The notes: generated from the letters alone by a model not told the origin. Numbered from the stretch's first letter, positions 1 through 8,185 are shown. The stretch is 64,000 nucleotides of DNA from Haloarcula pelagica (GCF_030127105.1 NZ_CP126161.1:682001-746000), one strand, 5' to 3'. A program made the numbers and translations.

Positions 1-1245
1 TCGGTCCCGCAGGTCGACGCCGGTGTTGTCGGCGATGTCGGCCAGTATCTTCTCGCGGTACTCCTCGCGGATCTCGTCGCCGTCGTGGAGTCCGGGCGCG
101 ATGGGAACGAGGACGAACAGGTTCGAGTGGCCCTCGGGAGCGACCGTGTCGTCGGTCTTCGAGGGGACACAGAGGTAGTAGGCCGGGTCGTCGGGCCAGT
201 CGGGTTCCTCGAAGATGTCGTCGAAGTGGGGCTCCCAGTCGGTCGGGAGCACGAGCGTGTGGTGTTTCAGGGGCTCGACATCGCCCTCGACGCCCATGTA
301 CATGAGAAACGCCGAGGGGGCGTACGTCCGGTCGTCCCAGTAGTCGTCGTCGTACTGGCGTTCGTGGTCGGGCAGGAGTTCCCGTTCGGCGTGGGCGTAG
401 TCGGCGTTGACGACCACGCGGTCAGGGTGGGACACGTCGCCGTCTGTCGTCTGGACGAGGAAGCCGTCCTTCCGGCGGGTGATCTCGTCGACCTCGGCGC
501 CGGGCTCGTAGGTGACACCGAGTTCGGTCCCCAGTTCCACGAGCCCGTCGACGACGCTGTAGATGCCGCCCTCGGGGTAGTAGACGCCGAGGTTGAAGTC
601 GACGTGGCTCATCATGTTGTACAGCGCCGGAGTGTTCTTCGGGGACCCGCCGAGGAAGACCAGCGTGTACTGCATGATCTGCTGGAGCTTCGGGTGCTCG
701 AAGTAGTCCTCGACGTGGCCCTGCATCGACCCGATCAACTGGAGCCCGACCGGGGCGGCCGTCATCACGTCCAGATCGATCCAGTCCCGCAGGCGCGACC
801 GGTCCTCGTAGACGAACTTGTTCATCGCCGTCTCGTAGTGGCGCTCGCTCGTGGCGAGGTAGTCCTCGAACGCCTCGCCGGCACCGGGTTCGTAGGACTC
901 GAACAGCTCGCGCATCTCCTCGTGGTCGCCGGTCACGTCCAGCTGGTCGCCGTCCTTGAAGAAGATACGGTAGTGGGGGTCGAGCCGTTCTAGCTCGTAG
1001 AAGTCGCTCGGCTCGCGCCCGAAGTACGCGAAGAAGCGCTCGAAGACATCGGGCATCAGGTACCAGGAGGGACCCATGTCGAACCGGAACCCGTCGGCCT
1101 CCAACCGGGAGGCGCGGCCGCCGACGTGGTCGTTCTTTTCCAGCACGCGGACATCGGCACCGGCGTCGGCCAGATAGCAGGCCGCAGAGAGTCCGCCGAA
1201 GCCACCACCGACGACCGTAACCGTCGTTCCGGAGAAGGAACTCAT
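1..1245 (-). CDS. crtI: Phytoene/carotenoid desaturase (CrtI family), cut by window edge
   Basis: FAD-dependent desaturase of the CrtI family, which introduces double bases of unsaturation into carotenoid precursors; in haloarchaea this feeds lycopene and bacterioruberin synthesis at the membrane. The frame opens at an ATG (1245) and is still open at base 1, giving 415 residues of a family usually near 490-500, so the C-terminal substrate/FAD region is missing from the window. Residues 13-18 are the GGGFGG dinucleotide-binding turn, followed by EKND and GGRAS, the usual FAD contact, and then the family segment MGPSWYLMPDVFERFF. A TATA-like TTTTATG lies 27 bases upstream, consistent with a leaderless message. 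It is divergent from the ZIP transporter gene. Whether it acts on phytoene or is a 3,4-desaturase (CrtD) cannot be decided here. Confidence 0.9.
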   Translation of the reverse strand, partial: MSSFSGTTVTVVGGGFGGLSAACYLADAGADVRVLEKNDHVGGRASRLEADGFRFDMGPSWYLMPDVFERFFAYFGREPSDFYELERLDPHYRIFFKDGDQLDVTGDHEEMRELFESYEPGAGEAFEDYLATSERHYETAMNKFVYEDRSRLRDWIDLDVMTAAPVGLQLIGSMQGHVEDYFEHPKLQQIMQYTLVFLGGSPKNTPALYNMMSHVDFNLGVYYPEGGIYSVVDGLVELGTELGVTYEPGAEVDEITRRKDGFLVQTTDGDVSHPDRVVVNADYAHAERELLPDHERQYDDDYWDDRTYAPSAFLMYMGVEGDVEPLKHHTLVLPTDWEPHFDDIFEEPDWPDDPAYYLCVPSKTDDTVAPEGHSNLFVLVPIAPGLHDGDEIREEYREKILADIADNTGVDLRDR

Positions 1246-1270
1246 TGTCTGTAGAGCGGGCCGGAACGAC

Positions 1271-1280
1271 CATAAAACGG
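1271..1280 (-). promoter_or_regulatory. TATA box of the carotenoid desaturase gene
   Basis: Read on the minus strand this is CCGTTTTATG, centred about 30 bases before the ATG at 1245. The spacing would start the transcript at or next to the start codon. Confidence 0.5.
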
Positions 1281-1350
1281 TCGCCCAACAGCGTTGTGTA
1301 TGGTACGTGCCATCGCCTCACGCACCTCACAGGACCCGCCCGATACCCGA

Positions 1351-1362
1351 GGGATTTATTAG
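1351..1362 (+). promoter_or_regulatory. TATA box of the ZIP transporter gene
   Basis: GGGATTTATTAG, about 28 bases before the ATG at 1386. Together with the desaturase promoter it fills the 140-base divergent intergenic region. Confidence 0.5.
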
Positions 1363-1385
1363 TAACCATCCATTGGTGGTAGCTA

Positions 1386-2258
1386 ATGGCTATTAACGAC
1401 GTTACAGTTTTTAATAATGCGACCCGGCCGTCGATCGCCGGTATCGCCAGCGTGGTCGCCCTGGCTGCGCTGTCGGCGTTGGCGTTCGCCGGCGGGCTCA
1501 CGAAGGTACTGGTCATCTCGTGGGTCGCGTTCGCAGCGATGGCGCTCGGGGCGTGGCTGAGCGTCCGGACCGAGCGGACCAACCCACACCGGCTCGTCTG
1601 GGGGTACGGCCTCGCCAGCGGCGCGATGGTCACCTCGGCGGCGATGTTTCTGGTCCCGCAGGCGATGGGACTTGGCGGACAGGCGGGGTCGCCGCGTCTG
1701 GGCGGTATCGGCATCGCGCTGGGTCTTGTCGTCGGCTACGGCAGCCACACCATCGGCCACCGGCTCACCCACGTCGAGACGAGTTTCGACACGACGACGG
1801 CCGCCATCGCCGCTCACGCGCTCTCGGCCGGCCTCATCATCGGCCTCGTGTACGGCTCGATGCCGACGCTCGGGCTCTTGCTCGGGCTGGCGATCGTCTC
1901 GCACAAGGGGCCGGCCGGCTACGCGGCCGCTCGACGGCTGGCTCGGAACGGGAAGTCCGTGACCGCGCTCTTGCTCCCCGCGGCCGGCGTCGGCCTGACG
2001 GCGATCCCGTCGGCGCTGCTGGCCGTCCCGCAGGCCCCCGCGCTCAACGCCGTCGTCTTCGGGTTCGCCGCGGGGATCTTCCTCCACGTCGCGATGGACT
2101 TCCTGCCCAACTGCGAGGCCGGGAGCGAGATCGACGAGGTCTGTTCGCTGCACGAACACTCCCACGACCTGCTCGACGAGTTGCGGACCCACGCCGTCGG
2201 GTCGACCGTCGTCGGGTCGGCCGTCGTCGTCGCCGCCTGGCTCGCGCTCCCGGCCTGA
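1386..2258 (+). CDS. ZIP family metal transporter-like membrane protein
   Basis: A 290-residue integral membrane protein of about eight hydrophobic segments. It resembles ZIP permeases, which move divalent metals such as zinc into the cytoplasm. Two helices carry the family-type histidine signatures: HALSAGLIIGLVYG near residues 140-153 and VSHKGPAGYA near 171-180, corresponding to the HNxPEG/HKxPEG motifs of helices IV and V but without the glutamate. A late HVAMDFLPN and a Cys/His-rich tail (CSLHEHSHD) may also touch metal. The missing motif glutamates leave the substrate uncertain. Start ATG 1386 is placed by a TATA box 28 bases upstream. Confidence 0.75.
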   Translation: MAINDVTVFNNATRPSIAGIASVVALAALSALAFAGGLTKVLVISWVAFAAMALGAWLSVRTERTNPHRLVWGYGLASGAMVTSAAMFLVPQAMGLGGQAGSPRLGGIGIALGLVVGYGSHTIGHRLTHVETSFDTTTAAIAAHALSAGLIIGLVYGSMPTLGLLLGLAIVSHKGPAGYAAARRLARNGKSVTALLLPAAGVGLTAIPSALLAVPQAPALNAVVFGFAAGIFLHVAMDFLPNCEAGSEIDEVCSLHEHSHDLLDELRTHAVGSTVVGSAVVVAAWLALPA

Positions 2259-2308
2259 GCCGGGGAAGCGTTTTTCACTCTCGCCTCGGTCGTCGGTACT
2301 GTTTCGTT

Positions 2309-2854
2309 ATGAGCGACGAACGCGACCCGAACAGCCGCTCCGACCTGACCCCCCAGTCCCTCGATTACACTCACCTCCCCGACCAGACGATGTACAAAGT
2401 GTCCCTCGACGACGCGAGTAGCGTCCAGCAGGGCGGCGAGGACATCCGAACGTACCCGGTCTGTGTCACGAACGAGTTCAAGCAACTGTACTTCGAGATG
2501 GGACCCGGCGCGACCATCGACTGGCACACCCACACGCCCAGTTTCGACGAGTTCTGTCTGTGTCTCGCCGGGAAAGCTCGCTACACGCTGGCACAGGAAG
2601 ACGGCAGTGAGCAGGTCATCGAAGTCGAACCGCGTGAGTTCGTCTACCTCCCGGGCGGCGCCCGCCACACGATCGAGGCGATCGGCGACGAGCGACACGA
2701 GGGCCTCGTGACGATGCCGCCCGAGCCGGTCGGGCGGATGGAACTGCTCGAAGGCGCCGCTCCGTACGACCCCGAGGACTGGCCCATCGCCCTCTGGGTC
2801 GACCGCAAACGCGACGAACTCGTCCGCAGGGACCCCGCGGCCGTATCCGAGTGA
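2309..2854 (+). CDS. Cupin domain protein
   Basis: A 181-residue soluble protein with a single cupin barrel around residues 55-140. The metal-binding cupin motif is visible as DWHTHTPSFDEFCLCLAGKA (two histidines and a glutamate) and the second motif as YLPGGARHTIEAIG (histidine). Such proteins are small oxygenases, isomerases or sensors; nothing here fixes the substrate. The start ATG at 2309 follows a TTTTTC-rich TATA-like stretch near 2270-2275. It ends two bases before the convergent lipoprotein gene. Confidence 0.8.
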   Translation: MSDERDPNSRSDLTPQSLDYTHLPDQTMYKVSLDDASSVQQGGEDIRTYPVCVTNEFKQLYFEMGPGATIDWHTHTPSFDEFCLCLAGKARYTLAQEDGSEQVIEVEPREFVYLPGGARHTIEAIGDERHEGLVTMPPEPVGRMELLEGAAPYDPEDWPIALWVDRKRDELVRRDPAAVSE

Positions 2855-2855
2855 G

Positions 2856-3731
2856 TCACTCCGTTCCGCCCGCGGTCGCGGTTCCCTCGTCGGTCCAGCC
2901 CGGCGTCTTCGTCCGTTCCGTCGGCTTGATCGTGTGTGAGAGCCCCCGGTCCTCGCCGGGGATGTCGAGCCGGTAGGTCATCGCACTCGGTTCGGCGTCC
3001 GACGGGAACGGACTCGGGGCGTCGTGGGTGATCGTCCGCTCCGCACCGGGATCGAGCGTCCCGACGAGACGCCCGATCGGCGCCGAGGCGATCAGCGGGC
3101 CGGAGCGATTGAGCGCCAGCGTGTACCGGCCCGAACCGTCGCCCTCGTTTCGCACCGTCAGCGACAGCGTCGGGTCGGCGTCGGGACCGACCCGCTCTGG
3201 TCCGGTCATCGCCACGTCGAAGGTCGGCAGCGGCGCTTCGAGCCGGCGTTTCACCCGCTGTGGCGGTTCCCACGTTCGCTGGCCGAACTGGAGGCGAGCG
3301 TCGGCGGCGTCGCCCTGCTCGGGCAGCCCGAACAGCACCGGCCCGCTGCCGTCGGCGTACTCGACCCCCCACTCGTCCTCGCGGTAGAGCCCGCTCTGGA
3401 GCGTGATCGGCGGGAACCGCTGACCGTCGAACCACAGCTCGAAGTCGTCGTAGCCGGGACCGCCACCGGCGACCTCGACGACGAGGTACTGTCCGAACCG
3501 GTCGAAGACGCCGATCGAGTCGGGGGTGATCGGGCCGACCACCCCCGGCTGGACGGCCGCGCCCGTGATCTCGACGGATGTAGAGTCCGTGCCAGGCGCT
3601 GTCGTCGGCGTCGTCGAGGAGCCGACCGTCAGGTTCTCCGGCGGGTCGGCCGGCCCGTCGGTCGTCTGGAGACAGCCGGCGGTCCCGGCGGCGAGCGAGC
3701 CACAGAGTGCGAGGAGGCGGCGGCGGCGCAT
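2856..3731 (-). CDS. Predicted secreted lipoprotein, function unknown
   Basis: A 291-residue protein starting with arginines, a short hydrophobic stretch and the lipobox AGTAGC (Cys at about residue 20), followed by a Thr/Pro/Asp-rich linker, so it should be lipid-anchored outside the cell. The mature part looks beta-rich: a segment with WFDGQRFPPI and a later domain resembling an Ig/CARDB-like fold (residues about 165-265, DPTLSLTVRNEGDG...). I do not recognise a named family. It is convergent with the cupin gene and is the last of a leftward run that includes the Nudix-like gene and transcription factor S. Confidence 0.8.
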   Translation of the reverse strand: MRRRRLLALCGSLAAGTAGCLQTTDGPADPPENLTVGSSTTPTTAPGTDSTSVEITGAAVQPGVVGPITPDSIGVFDRFGQYLVVEVAGGGPGYDDFELWFDGQRFPPITLQSGLYREDEWGVEYADGSGPVLFGLPEQGDAADARLQFGQRTWEPPQRVKRRLEAPLPTFDVAMTGPERVGPDADPTLSLTVRNEGDGSGRYTLALNRSGPLIASAPIGRLVGTLDPGAERTITHDAPSPFPSDAEPSAMTYRLDIPGEDRGLSHTIKPTERTKTPGWTDEGTATAGGTE

Positions 3732-3793
3732 ACGAGCCGCTTTCGCCCGTCGGTGTAAGTGCCTTCAGGTGGCTTCGAGCGGGTTTTGACCGT

Positions 3794-4357
3794 TCACTCG
3801 GTGTCGTCGGCTTCCCCGGCCTCGGCGGCTTTTCGCCCGGGAATCTCGTGGAGCGACTCCGGGAGGTTCCGGAACCACGCCGCGGCGAGGATTCCGTGTT
3901 CGGCCTTGCCTTCGGTGATGTCGGTCGAGACGGCCGTCCCCTCGAACTCCACGCTGAGCATGTGGAGGCGGTCGTCGGCGTCGGCGTCGTTGACGATGGT
4001 CTGCCAGCGGGCATAGTCCAACGACGACAGGTCTGCCTCGACGCCTGTCTGCTCGGTCAGCGTCCGCGACGCCGTGGCGTCGAGGCCGTCGTCGGTCGCC
4101 GGGTCGTGGCCGCCACCCGGCGTCCCCCAGGTGTCGGGCGCGCCCTCGTGGCGGATGAGCAGCACCCGGCCCTCGTCGTCGGTGACCCAGACGCCCGCGT
4201 CGCCCAGCCACCCCTCCCGGGCCAGTTGGCGCCCCTGTTCGAACAGCTCTGGCTCGTTGGTCACGGTCTGGCGGTCGACCTCGACCTCGCCGTAGCGGTC
4301 GACGAGCCGTTCCAGCTCCGCCCGGACCGCCTCCCGCGTTCGTTCTTCGAGCGTCAT
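3794..4357 (-). CDS. Nudix hydrolase-like protein with atypical Nudix box
   Basis: A 187-residue protein with a Nudix-like core from about residue 70 to 165. Nudix enzymes hydrolyse nucleoside diphosphates linked to another group, using a GxxxxxExxxxxxxREUxEExGU helix. Here the segment starting GGGHDPAT and ending RTLTEQTGV keeps the glycines, the Arg and one Glu, but the first Glu is Asp, RE is RT and EE is EQ. The catalytic metal site is therefore altered. The N-terminal 60 residues are helical and charged. The gene lies 24 bases downstream of the transcription factor S gene on the same strand. Confidence 0.75.
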   Translation of the reverse strand: MTLEERTREAVRAELERLVDRYGEVEVDRQTVTNEPELFEQGRQLAREGWLGDAGVWVTDDEGRVLLIRHEGAPDTWGTPGGGHDPATDDGLDATASRTLTEQTGVEADLSSLDYARWQTIVNDADADDRLHMLSVEFEGTAVSTDITEGKAEHGILAAAWFRNLPESLHEIPGRKAAEAGEADDTE

Positions 4358-4381
4358 ACCGGAACGGGGCGGGGGAAGGGG

Positions 4382-4705
4382 TTAATTGTACTCCCGCCAG
4401 CGGTGGCCACAGTCCTGACACTTGAAGAACCTCGTCGGCGGTTCGTCGGCAGAGCCGGTCTGTTTGATCGTGTACCAGGCCTTCCCGTGCCCACACTCGT
4501 CGCAGGTCACGTCGTTCGCGGTCGGTTTCCCCTCGAAGTTCGCGCCCTCCTCGGTCTCGATGAGGTCGTCGTCGCTCTGTTCGTCCGTGGTGACAAAGTC
4601 GGCGGCGCGGTCCTGGTCTTTGGCCGTCCGTGTGCCACAGGACTGACAGACCATCTCGTCGCCGTCGGCGTGCATCATCGAACCGCAGTCGTCGCAGAAC
4701 TGCAT
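4382..4705 (-). CDS. tfs: Transcription factor S (archaeal TFIIS/RPB9-like)
   Basis: A 107-residue RNA polymerase cleavage factor that rescues backtracked elongation complexes. It has two zinc ribbons: an N-terminal CDDCG...CQSCG pair (residues about 4-24) and a C-terminal CDECG...CQDCG pair (about 70-102). The acidic Asp-Glu dipeptide that works in the polymerase active site is present (SADEPPTRFF). The length matches the family. The ATG at 4705 begins MQFCDDCG, the normal N-terminus; a longer in-frame extension upstream is not protein-like and was not used. It sits downstream of the DPF-motif gene on the same strand. Confidence 0.93.
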   Translation of the reverse strand: MQFCDDCGSMMHADGDEMVCQSCGTRTAKDQDRAADFVTTDEQSDDDLIETEEGANFEGKPTANDVTCDECGHGKAWYTIKQTGSADEPPTRFFKCQDCGHRWREYN

Positions 4706-4737
4706 ACCGGGCGGTCGTCGGTCCGCGGAGAAAACGG

Positions 4738-5541
4738 TTACTCCTCGTTCTCCAGAGCGCGCTGCTCGGCGACGACCGGACAGTCTGCCAGCCGGACCGT
4801 CTCCATGTCGACGAACTCGATGATCTGTGCGTCCTCGTTCGAACAGCTCACTTCCGGGGGGCCGGAGAAGAACTCGCACTGCTCGCAGTACCGGTGTTTG
4901 GACACCTCGACGTAGCCCACGTCGGGCACTTCGTCGGCCGACGTGTCAGTGGGGTCGTCGTCCTCGGCGGTGAGCCCCTCCCAGACGGACTCGGCGTCGA
5001 CGCCGCCCACGTCGACCCGCTCGAAGGCGCTCTCCCCGCCCTCGAAGGGGTCGCCGTCCCGGTCGTCCATGCCGGCGAAGGGGTCGTCACTCGAAGCCGG
5101 ACCGGGCTCGTCGGCGGGTGATCCACTGGCAGTTGTCCCGGATTGGTCGGTCACTCCCTCTCGTGTCGCCGCTGTGTCGGCCGAGGCGGTGCGGTCGAAC
5201 TGCTCCGGGCCGTCGAAAGGGTTGTCCTCGACCGTCGTGGACGTGTCGGCCGTGGTGTCGGCCGCGTCGTCGCCGGCGCCACCCGTAGAGCGGTCGGTGT
5301 CGGCCCCGGCCTGCTCGAAGGCGTTGTCAGCGTCGTCCTCGTCCGTCCCGCTCCCCTCGAACACGTCCGCGACGCCCTCGTTCGGTGTCGACCGGGGGCC
5401 GTCGAACACGTCGTCGAGATCCGACTCCGGCTCGCCTGTCTCCGCGTCTCCCTCGTCGTCGAGCCGTTCGAACGGGTCCCCCTCGCGGTCGTCGCCCGTT
5501 TCGAGGTCCGCGAACGGGTCCTCGCGCTCGTCGTCACTCAT
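4738..5541 (-). CDS. Acidic low-complexity protein with repeated DPF-type motifs and a C-terminal Cys cluster
   Basis: A 267-residue, very acidic protein of unknown function. About residues 1-205 look disordered and carry roughly ten short motifs of the form acidic-x-F-acidic: DPFADL, DPFERL, DVFDGP, DVFEGS, NAFEQA, NPFDGP, DPFAGM, DPFEGG, SAFERV, SVWEGL. The last 60 residues form a compact domain with CEQC, SCSN and DCPV, four cysteines that could bind zinc. Its ATG overlaps the end of the upstream RHH/coiled-coil gene by eight bases, so the two are probably co-translated. The layout suggests a flexible arm displaying repeated binding peptides; that is inference. Confidence 0.8.
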   Translation of the reverse strand: MSDDEREDPFADLETGDDREGDPFERLDDEGDAETGEPESDLDDVFDGPRSTPNEGVADVFEGSGTDEDDADNAFEQAGADTDRSTGGAGDDAADTTADTSTTVEDNPFDGPEQFDRTASADTAATREGVTDQSGTTASGSPADEPGPASSDDPFAGMDDRDGDPFEGGESAFERVDVGGVDAESVWEGLTAEDDDPTDTSADEVPDVGYVEVSKHRYCEQCEFFSGPPEVSCSNEDAQIIEFVDMETVRLADCPVVAEQRALENEE

Positions 5542-6394
5542 CGGTATCGCCCGCTTCCAGTTGCGAAGCGGTCACCAGCCGGGCCTTCTTCCGGAGGAAG
5601 CCGCCGTCGGGGCGGACATCCGTGACGGTCGTCTCGCAGTGGGGACACTGTGGCTCGGTGAGCAACGCGATGTCGACCTGCTCGCCACAGCTCTCACAAC
5701 TGGCAGCGGTGATGCCCTCCTGGGCAGCAGCACGTTTGATCCGATCGACGGCCCGTCTGTGGGTGTTCTGGCCGCCCTGTTCCTCCCGGAGGTCGGTGAC
5801 GACCCAGGCGACCCGTTCGAGTTTGTCCTCCACGTCGTCGAGCCGCTCGGCGAGGGCCTCGATCCGGTCGCCCCGGTCGGCGAGTGAGGCGTCGACCTCG
5901 TCGCGAAACGACGCCAGGTCGGCGGTCAGCCGCTCGACTTCGTCGTCGAGTCGGTCGAGTTCCTCGAAGGCCTCGTGGTCGTGGTCTTTGGGCGCCTTCC
6001 GGTCGAGTTCCCGTTTGAGCTGGATGACCCGCTCGCGAACGTCTTCGACTTTCTCCTGGAACTCGGTCTCGACATCGCTGATGTCGGCGTCGAGACGGCC
6101 CTCGACGGCGTCGACGATGTCGGGCAGTCGGTCGCCGATGATCTGCTCTGCCCGGTCCGTGACGCGGTCGTCGACGGTTGCAGCGATGTCGGCCTCGGTG
6201 GCGTCCCCGTCGACGAGCGACGATACCCCCAGGTCGTCGTCTAGCTCGTCGGCAGCCCGATACGACGCCAGTAGCTGTCGGACGACTTCGTCTCGGGAGA
6301 CCCCCAGCCGGGCGGCCCGGTCGTCGAGCCACTCGTCGAGCTCCCCCGAGAGCTCGACGGTGATACTCCCCTCCTCCGTCGACTCACTGGCCAT
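5534..6394 (-). CDS. RHH-like, coiled-coil and zinc-ribbon protein
   Basis: A 286-residue protein in three parts. Residues about 8-50 resemble a ribbon-helix-helix DNA-binding domain (beta strand SITVELS, then two helices with GVSRDEVVRQLLASY). Residues about 90-225 are a long charged coiled coil. The C-terminus (about 240-270) has CESCGEQ and CPHCETT, a zinc ribbon. The combination suggests a dimeric or oligomeric DNA-associated protein, but I know no function. The ATG at 6394 lies about 27 bases after a CTTAACT TATA-like element, giving it its own promoter downstream of the RecA-like gene. It overlaps the DPF-motif gene. Confidence 0.8.
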   Translation of the reverse strand: MASESTEEGSITVELSGELDEWLDDRAARLGVSRDEVVRQLLASYRAADELDDDLGVSSLVDGDATEADIAATVDDRVTDRAEQIIGDRLPDIVDAVEGRLDADISDVETEFQEKVEDVRERVIQLKRELDRKAPKDHDHEAFEELDRLDDEVERLTADLASFRDEVDASLADRGDRIEALAERLDDVEDKLERVAWVVTDLREEQGGQNTHRRAVDRIKRAAAQEGITAASCESCGEQVDIALLTEPQCPHCETTVTDVRPDGGFLRKKARLVTASQLEAGDTDE

Positions 6395-6459
6395 TACGTA
6401 CCGGTATTTGAACCAGACAGTTAAGCGTTTGCCGCCGATTTCAGCCGGCGAAACCGGGC

Positions 6460-7296
6460 CTATCGGATCTTGCGAACGTCGCTGATGTCGAAGCCCGCGT
6501 CGCCGATCTCCGTCTCGAACTGGACGATGTTCTCGTCTTCGATCTCCGAGAGGACGCCCCGGAACTGCTTGATGACGAGCGTACGGGCACGGGTCGATCC
6601 GCCGGACTCCCAGGCGAAGCGCATGGTGCCGTGGGCGGCGTCGCTGAGTTGGCCGTGCCTGACATCCGAGAGCGTGTCGTGGTTGACATACAGCAGGATC
6701 AGTCCGCCCCACTCGTAGGCCGCCTTCTGGAGGCCGGAGACGAGGAAGCTGATGTCGGCCCAGGTGATCTCCTCGCCCATGCCGCTGATCAGGTCCGAGA
6801 GGGAGTCGATGACGACGAGGTTTCCGCCGGCGACATCGTTCAACAACATGCCGAGCGCGCCCAACAGGTCCTCGCGCTCGTGGCGTGTCCGGAGGTCCTT
6901 GATGTTGGGCGTCCGGTCGGCGTACCACTCGCGGGGCACCGGGCTGATGTGGAAGTACCGCTCGGAGAGGTCGTGAAAGTCGACGGCCTCGGTCCCGGCG
7001 TCGACCACGTCGTCGTCCATCGCGATGCGCATCTCCTCGACGAGCTGTGAGCCGCTTGCGGTAAACGAGATGTAGTGGACCTCCTCGGGCAGGACGGCGT
7101 TGGCCGACGGCGTCCCGTAGTGGAGGTCGAACAGTTCGTCGTCGGCGTGAGCGAGGCCGTTGACGACGGCGCTCGTGTGCATGAACTCCCGGGCGCCGGC
7201 ACCGGCCTCGCCCGACAGGAGAACCACACTCCCGGTCGGCGCCCCACCGTTGACGATGGAGTCCAGTTGCCTGACACCGAACGGAATCCGCTCCAT
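6460..7296 (-). CDS. RecA/KaiC-superfamily protein with degenerate P-loop
   Basis: A 278-residue protein with the RecA/KaiC fold layout: an N-terminal strand and turn (FGVRQLDSIVNGG), a P-loop position at residues 29-36, and a Walker B strand NLVVIDSLSDL near residue 160. The P-loop reads GEAGAGAR, so the lysine and Ser/Thr that bind nucleotide phosphate and magnesium are replaced. It is therefore probably a non-hydrolysing or structural member. Haloarchaeal genomes carry several such proteins, often called HTR-like or RAD55-like. It is first in the leftward block with the RHH/coiled-coil and DPF-motif genes. The role is unknown. Confidence 0.8.
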   Translation of the reverse strand: MERIPFGVRQLDSIVNGGAPTGSVVLLSGEAGAGAREFMHTSAVVNGLAHADDELFDLHYGTPSANAVLPEEVHYISFTASGSQLVEEMRIAMDDDVVDAGTEAVDFHDLSERYFHISPVPREWYADRTPNIKDLRTRHEREDLLGALGMLLNDVAGGNLVVIDSLSDLISGMGEEITWADISFLVSGLQKAAYEWGGLILLYVNHDTLSDVRHGQLSDAAHGTMRFAWESGGSTRARTLVIKQFRGVLSEIEDENIVQFETEIGDAGFDISDVRKIR

Positions 7297-7403
7297 ACAC
7301 CCAGTCGCTACGGGACTCGCTTAAACCTGTGGGCGCCAGCGGTGGTCACGTCCGATCGAGACCGTGGGCACGCAGGGGACTGATCGCAGGCCGACGGCCG
7401 ATC

Positions 7404-7418
7404 CCCGAAATTTACGTA
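7404..7418 (+). promoter_or_regulatory. BRE/TATA element of the HNH-membrane gene
   Basis: CCCCGAAATTTACGT combines a purine-rich BRE-like part with an AT-rich box. It predicts a transcript start near 7440, which excludes an in-frame ATG at 7427 and favours the ATG at 7460. Confidence 0.45.
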
Positions 7419-7459
7419 CTGTGCCGATGGACGTTACACCTACAGTGACGGAGAGTGAA

Positions 7460-8185
7460 ATGAATTCCAAATACACTGATCCAAACACATACAGCGGGGA
7501 CTACCCGCCCGACTGGGATGCCCGGCGTCGCTACGTCTACGAACGGGACGACTGGACCTGCCAGCGGTGTGGGACCGCGAGTGGGCCACACGGCGGCCAG
7601 GACAGCCCCGCCCTCCACGCGCATCATCAGACCCCGCTGAGTCACGGCGGCTCGAACGGCCTGAACAACCTCGTCACGTTGTGTGAAGCGTGTCACGACA
7701 GCGCCCACGATCACGAGATTGCCACCGAGCGGCCCAGTCGTTCACAGGGGCAGCCACAGTCCCGAGCCAGTCGCTCACGGGACCGACAGCAGTCACAGTC
7801 CGGCAGCCAGTCGCTGCTCTCCAGGGTCGTCCTCGGCGCGATCACCGGTCCGGTGGCCCTGCTTGCCACCCTCGTGGTGCTCGCCATCGGCGTCTGGGAG
7901 ACCGGACCCGCCGTGTCGACGGGCTGGGTCCTCGCGGTCAGTGCCGTCTGGCTGCTCGTCGCCACGCGGTTCGTCGCGACGACACTCTGGGCCGGGTGGT
8001 GGGTCGCCCTCCTCGTCGGACCGGCCATCTCCGTTCACCCCCGGTCGTTCTGGGGACTGCTCCCGCCCCACCCGCTCGGGAACCTGTTCTTCCTGGCCGT
8101 CTCCGGGCCGTTGCTGGGACTGCTGTGGTCCCAGGTCGGTGACAGCGTCGACTTCTCGCTGGACGACGACTCGATGTTCTCGTAG
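7460..8185 (+). CDS. HNH endonuclease domain fused to a membrane domain
   Basis: A 241-residue protein. Residues about 15-75 are an HNH nuclease domain: CQRC, then HAHHQTPLSHGG, NNLVTLC and CEACH, giving the catalytic histidines and a structural zinc site of two CxxC pairs. A Ser/Gln/Arg-rich linker (about 85-115) leads to four hydrophobic segments (about 116-235). The nuclease would thus be membrane-tethered. An in-frame ATG at 7427 lies upstream of the predicted transcript start; ATG 7460 has GGAG six bases before it, so I chose that. Target and role are unknown; possibilities include degrading incoming DNA. Confidence 0.8.
   Translation: MNSKYTDPNTYSGDYPPDWDARRRYVYERDDWTCQRCGTASGPHGGQDSPALHAHHQTPLSHGGSNGLNNLVTLCEACHDSAHDHEIATERPSRSQGQPQSRASRSRDRQQSQSGSQSLLSRVVLGAITGPVALLATLVVLAIGVWETGPAVSTGWVLAVSAVWLLVATRFVATTLWAGWWVALLVGPAISVHPRSFWGLLPPHPLGNLFFLAVSGPLLGLLWSQVGDSVDFSLDDDSMFS

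Noticed and set aside
4706-4879. An N-terminal extension of transcription factor S.
   Set aside because: The extension is Arg/Gly-rich shadow sequence of the DPF-motif gene; the family N-terminus MQFCDDCG begins at 4705.
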